Assembly (NCBI GenBank): GCA_016937825.1
Contig: JAFGVT010000089.1
Span: forward strand, 1 to 7,958
Reading direction: 5' to 3'
Source: Fidelibacterota bacterium
Lineage (GTDB): Bacteria; Fidelibacterota; Fidelibacteria; Fidelibacterales; Fidelibacteraceae
Length of the DNA: 7,958 nt
Below the pieces are notes generated by a model, which searched no databases, was not told the DNA's origin, and saw nothing but the letters and a program-made list of their open reading frames with translations. The position numbers and the translations under genes were made by a program. Every line of letters begins with the position of its first letter. Positions within the stretch are counted from its first letter, which is position 1. Shown piece by piece: positions 6,079 through 7,958 of the stretch.

Positions 6079-7211
6079 AAGATCGGCTCCGATTTAAAGA
6101 TATTCAGATAACGGCGGTACTTCAGGAGATAACCCCAGTCCGAAACAATGACGTGCTTGCGAAAGTACTGAAGGTTCCGCTGGAATTCCCGTTCATTGCT
6201 TTCTGAAGCGGGCTGCATGCCCGGATCAAGGGACGGGACGGTCCAGCCTCCCGATATTTCAAGTTCCCGGTCCAGTTCAATGCGGATGGAATCCAGGGTT
6301 TCCTGCGGGATACGGCCGGCAGGATGCAGTACGACATGGGTCAGGAAGGGGGAGAGGGTTCTAATGTCCTGCCCGCTGAGCCGGCGTCTTCCATGATCGA
6401 ATTGGTCTTCGGTCCAGGGAAGCACGGACAGCATGATGCTACAATCGGGATTGATCTCACGGACCGCATGATGCGCCTGTTCCAAAAAGGAAGTAATGAC
6501 CTCGGATTTCCACTGAACCCATTTGCTCAGATGATTTTCCAGGATCCAGGCTGCGGTTTCGGCAGCCGTACTGCTGTTACGGGGGAGGGAAATCCCGGCG
6601 TAATCGGAGAAGGCCTGCTGACAGTTTGTACAGAAGCAATAAGAACGGGCGTTGTTCACGGCATGTTCATCGCAAGGATCGGACGACTCAAGCGGAAAAG
6701 CCAGGTCGCCAAAATAAACGGCATCCGGTTGTAAAATAAGCATGACTTCCCTGACGGCGGCGAGTTTATACCGGCGGTACTCGGGGTCGCGGGGACAAAT
6801 AGCGGCCAGGGGCTCGGACCCCGCCGGGTTGTCGTATTCGCTGACGGCGCGCAAATTGGGCTGGGACCGGTAGGTATAGGCATCCCTGAAGACGGGGATA
6901 TAAGCTGCAAAACGGATATGCCGCCGCCGAAGTTCGTGCCGGAAAGCCAGAAGCTGCGTCCCGTATTCCCAGCGCTGAGGCAGTACGTCCGAGGGATAGT
7001 AGGCGGTCCCGTTCTCCATGACCGGGGAAATGACGAGGTTCACGCCGGCTTCCTTCAGCTCATCCGCCAGTGCGCCCATTTCGCCGCCGTAGCGCTGGCG
7101 GATCTCGGATTTCTGCAGGACCACGTGCACGCCTTTAATGTTTTCCTGACGCGAACAACCGCTCCAGAGGAGCAGGCAGACCAGCAGGATGTACCGTGTC
7201 ATTTTCATCAT
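6075..7211 (-). CDS. Lipoprotein with a glycoside-hydrolase-like TIM-barrel domain
   Basis: The 378-residue protein has a signal peptide ending in LLLWSGCS with Cys19 as the likely lipidated residue. It should be exported and membrane-anchored. The mature part reads like a TIM-barrel glycosidase of the uncharacterised GHL10/DUF4015-like groups: a first strand IKGVHVV (25-31), a helix-strand unit ALADELKEAGVNLVISPV (47-64), PDAVYFGDLAFP (162-173) at a barrel strand end, and SYCFCTNCQQAF (190-201), a cysteine motif seen in GH42-like and related barrels. I could not point to both catalytic acids, so enzymatic activity is not shown. It is the first gene of the minus-strand block and its TGA overlaps the next ATG. 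No ribosome site precedes the ATG at 7211; starts at 7208 or 7202 are possible. Sugar or cell-wall polysaccharide handling is a guess from fold and location. Confidence 0.78.
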   Translation of the reverse strand: MMKMTRYILLVCLLLWSGCSRQENIKGVHVVLQKSEIRQRYGGEMGALADELKEAGVNLVISPVMENGTAYYPSDVLPQRWEYGTQLLAFRHELRRRHIRFAAYIPVFRDAYTYRSQPNLRAVSEYDNPAGSEPLAAICPRDPEYRRYKLAAVREVMLILQPDAVYFGDLAFPLESSDPCDEHAVNNARSYCFCTNCQQAFSDYAGISLPRNSSTAAETAAWILENHLSKWVQWKSEVITSFLEQAHHAVREINPDCSIMLSVLPWTEDQFDHGRRRLSGQDIRTLSPFLTHVVLHPAGRIPQETLDSIRIELDRELEISGGWTVPSLDPGMQPASESNEREFQRNLQYFRKHVIVSDWGYLLKYRRYLNIFKSEPIL

Positions 7212-7214
7212 GGG

Positions 7215-7243
7215 AAGATAAGCTATAATTTGCCCTGAGTCAA
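7215..7243 (-). promoter_or_regulatory. Candidate promoter for the minus-strand operon
   Basis: On the minus strand TTGACT (7243-7238) is followed after 17 bp by TATCTT (7220-7215), matching 5 of 6 and 4 of 6 consensus bases. The -10 ends only 3 nt before the ATG at 7211, so transcripts would start at or just inside the gene and be leaderless or use the ATG at 7208 or 7202. This fits the lack of a ribosome site. Confidence 0.4.
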
Positions 7244-7266
7244 GAAGTTACGCGCCTAACTCAGGG
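7233..7266. repeat. Nested inverted repeats over the minus-strand -35 element
   Basis: The outer arms CCCTGAGT (7233-7240) and ACTCAGGG (7259-7266) are perfect, separated by 18 bp. Inside them GTTA (7247-7250) and TAAC (7257-7260) form a second pair. The left outer arm overlaps the candidate -35 of the minus-strand promoter. No T-run follows on either strand, so this is more likely an operator than a terminator. Confidence 0.5.
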
Positions 7267-7293
7267 GGTGTCCGGCGGGATCCCCGGCTTCCA

Positions 7294-7323
7294 TTGACAA
7301 AGGATGCGCGATTCCTTCATACT
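7294..7323 (+). promoter_or_regulatory. Candidate promoter for the GH5 gene or its leader
   Basis: A consensus TTGACA at 7294-7299 is followed after 18 bp by CATACT at 7318-7323 (4 of 6). Transcription would start near 7330, leaving a leader of about 110 nt before the ATG at 7441, with a terminator-like hairpin inside it. A short inverted repeat, AAGGA (7300-7304) and TCCTT (7313-7317), lies between the two boxes. Confidence 0.4.
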
Positions 7324-7373
7324 GTCGGAAGGCTGAGTTCCGGGCGCCGTTCGAAACCTCCCGGCGGATCCGG

Positions 7374-7413
7374 CGGGCATGAAAAATATCTGGTCATTCT
7401 GCCCGTTTTTTTT
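7374..7413 (+). terminator. Rho-independent terminator inside the leader of the GH5 gene
   Basis: CGGGCA (7374-7379) pairs with TGCCCG (7400-7405) and is followed directly by eight T's (7406-7413). Within the loop, ATGA (7379-7382) can pair with TCAT (7394-7397), so the stem may be longer with a bulge. It sits upstream of the ribosome site and ATG of the plus-strand gene and downstream of the candidate promoter. It could be an attenuator, the end of a small RNA, or a stop for antisense transcription coming from the operon side. Confidence 0.6.
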
Positions 7414-7428
7414 GTAAAATCCAAAGGC

Positions 7429-7432
7429 GGAG
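7429..7432 (+). promoter_or_regulatory. Ribosome binding site of the GH5-type gene
   Basis: GGAG, within GGCGGAG, lies 8 nt before the ATG at 7441. Upstream in frame there is no ATG or GTG back to about 7294, so this site fixes the start. Confidence 0.65.
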
Positions 7433-7440
7433 AAATTCAT

Positions 7441-7958
7441 ATGAAAATACGTCGCGGCAAAGATACGGTTCGCACCGAAAGCCAGGAGATCAAACGGGTA
7501 GCATTTCCCCCTGTTGTGCCCTCCGGGAACAAAACCGTCATCGTGAAAAACGCACAGTTCACCGATGCGGCAGGCAGGACCTTGCTGCTTCAGGGCATCA
7601 ATGTCGGGGGAAGCTCGAAACTGCCCGCGCACCCGGTCCTGCCGACCGTCGAACGGACCGGCTTTTTTGAAACCGCCCGGGAGGTATCCTTTGTGGACCG
7701 GCCTTTCCCGCTGGCGGAGGCGCCGGAACATTTTGCGCGCCTGTATCACTGGGGATACCGGTTTGTCCGGCTTCTGATAACCTGGGAGGCCATTGAACAC
7801 GCCGGCCCCGGCCGCTATGACACCGCGTACCTGGCGTATATCCGCAGGATCGCCGAGCTCGCCGCCGAACACAAGATCAGTTTGTTCATCGATCCGCATC
7901 AGGATGTCTGGAGCCGTTTCAGCGGCGGGGACGGAGCGCCGTACTGGACCTTTGAGGC
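7441..7958 (+). CDS. Glycoside hydrolase family 5 (endoglycoceramidase-like), N-terminal part, runs off right edge
   Basis: I translated this by hand; 172 codons are visible before the window ends. After a leader of about 30 residues come a beta-rich stretch with LLLQGINVGGSSKLP (48-62), then WGYRFVRLLITWEAIEHAGP (104-123) followed by GRYD (124-127), and LFIDPHQDVWSRFSGG (148-163). These match the first strands of GH5-type (clan A) barrels: G(I/V)N at strand 1, a conserved Arg after strand 2 and DxHQD at strand 3, and look closest to the endoglycoceramidase-like subgroup. Catalytic Glu residues lie further on, outside the window. No signal peptide is apparent: residues 1-20 are polar and basic. 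The enzyme may therefore act in the cytoplasm, or be exported by a route not visible here. It is divergent from the lipoprotein gene and shares its control region. Confidence 0.85.
   Translation, partial: MKIRRGKDTVRTESQEIKRVAFPPVVPSGNKTVIVKNAQFTDAAGRTLLLQGINVGGSSKLPAHPVLPTVERTGFFETAREVSFVDRPFPLAEAPEHFARLYHWGYRFVRLLITWEAIEHAGPGRYDTAYLAYIRRIAELAAEHKISLFIDPHQDVWSRFSGGDGAPYWTFE

Noticed and set aside
7338..7372. tRNA-like TTCGAAAC sequence in the GH5 leader
   Set aside because: No matching five-pair T stem, acceptor stem or anticodon arm can be drawn on either strand.
7261..7899. 212-codon minus-strand open frame at the right end
   Set aside because: It is antisense to the GH5 coding region, which has clear family motifs, and shows no recognisable motif itself.

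Overview
The window is GC-rich bacterial chromosome with a markedly AT-richer segment inside it (about 396-2226). The genes point to an anaerobic bacterium: a flavodoxin/ferredoxin (EFR1-type) protein, a COG2509-type FAD dehydrogenase, MtaB and a 3D-domain cell-wall protein are common in anaerobic Firmicutes, Spirochaetes and related phyla. The sequence alone does not fix the phylum.

Five minus-strand genes run from 7211 down to 2240 and look like one operon. In order of transcription they are: a lipoprotein with a TIM-barrel glycosidase-like body (6075-7211); an aconitase/LeuC homologue that has lost its cluster cysteines (4816-6078); a short membrane-anchored 3D-domain protein (4353-4838); mtaB, a tRNA ms2t6A methylthiotransferase (3070-4353); and an EFR1-type flavodoxin-ferredoxin (2240-3007). 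The first four are joined by overlaps of 4, 23 and 1 nt, so they are probably translationally coupled. The fifth has its own ribosome binding site after a 62-nt gap.

Downstream of that block lies the AT-rich segment. It carries one AAA-type ATPase with a DUF4143/PD-(D/E)XK-like C-terminus (692-2017), and a four-copy repeat array with a 32-33 bp period in front of it. Its composition and self-contained layout suggest an acquired single-gene module. Beyond it, GC-rich DNA resumes with the 5' part of a minus-strand FAD-dependent dehydrogenase (395 to beyond the left edge).

At the right end a 229-bp divergent region separates the operon from a plus-strand GH5-type glycosidase (7441 to beyond the right edge). 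This region has a candidate promoter on each strand, nested inverted repeats over the minus-strand -35, and a GC-rich hairpin with eight T's between the plus-strand promoter and the GH5 start, which suggests attenuation or a small RNA.

The most unusual items are the non-catalytic-looking aconitase homologue with a His/acid-rich tail, the helically phased repeat array at the ATPase gene, and the terminator inside the GH5 leader.
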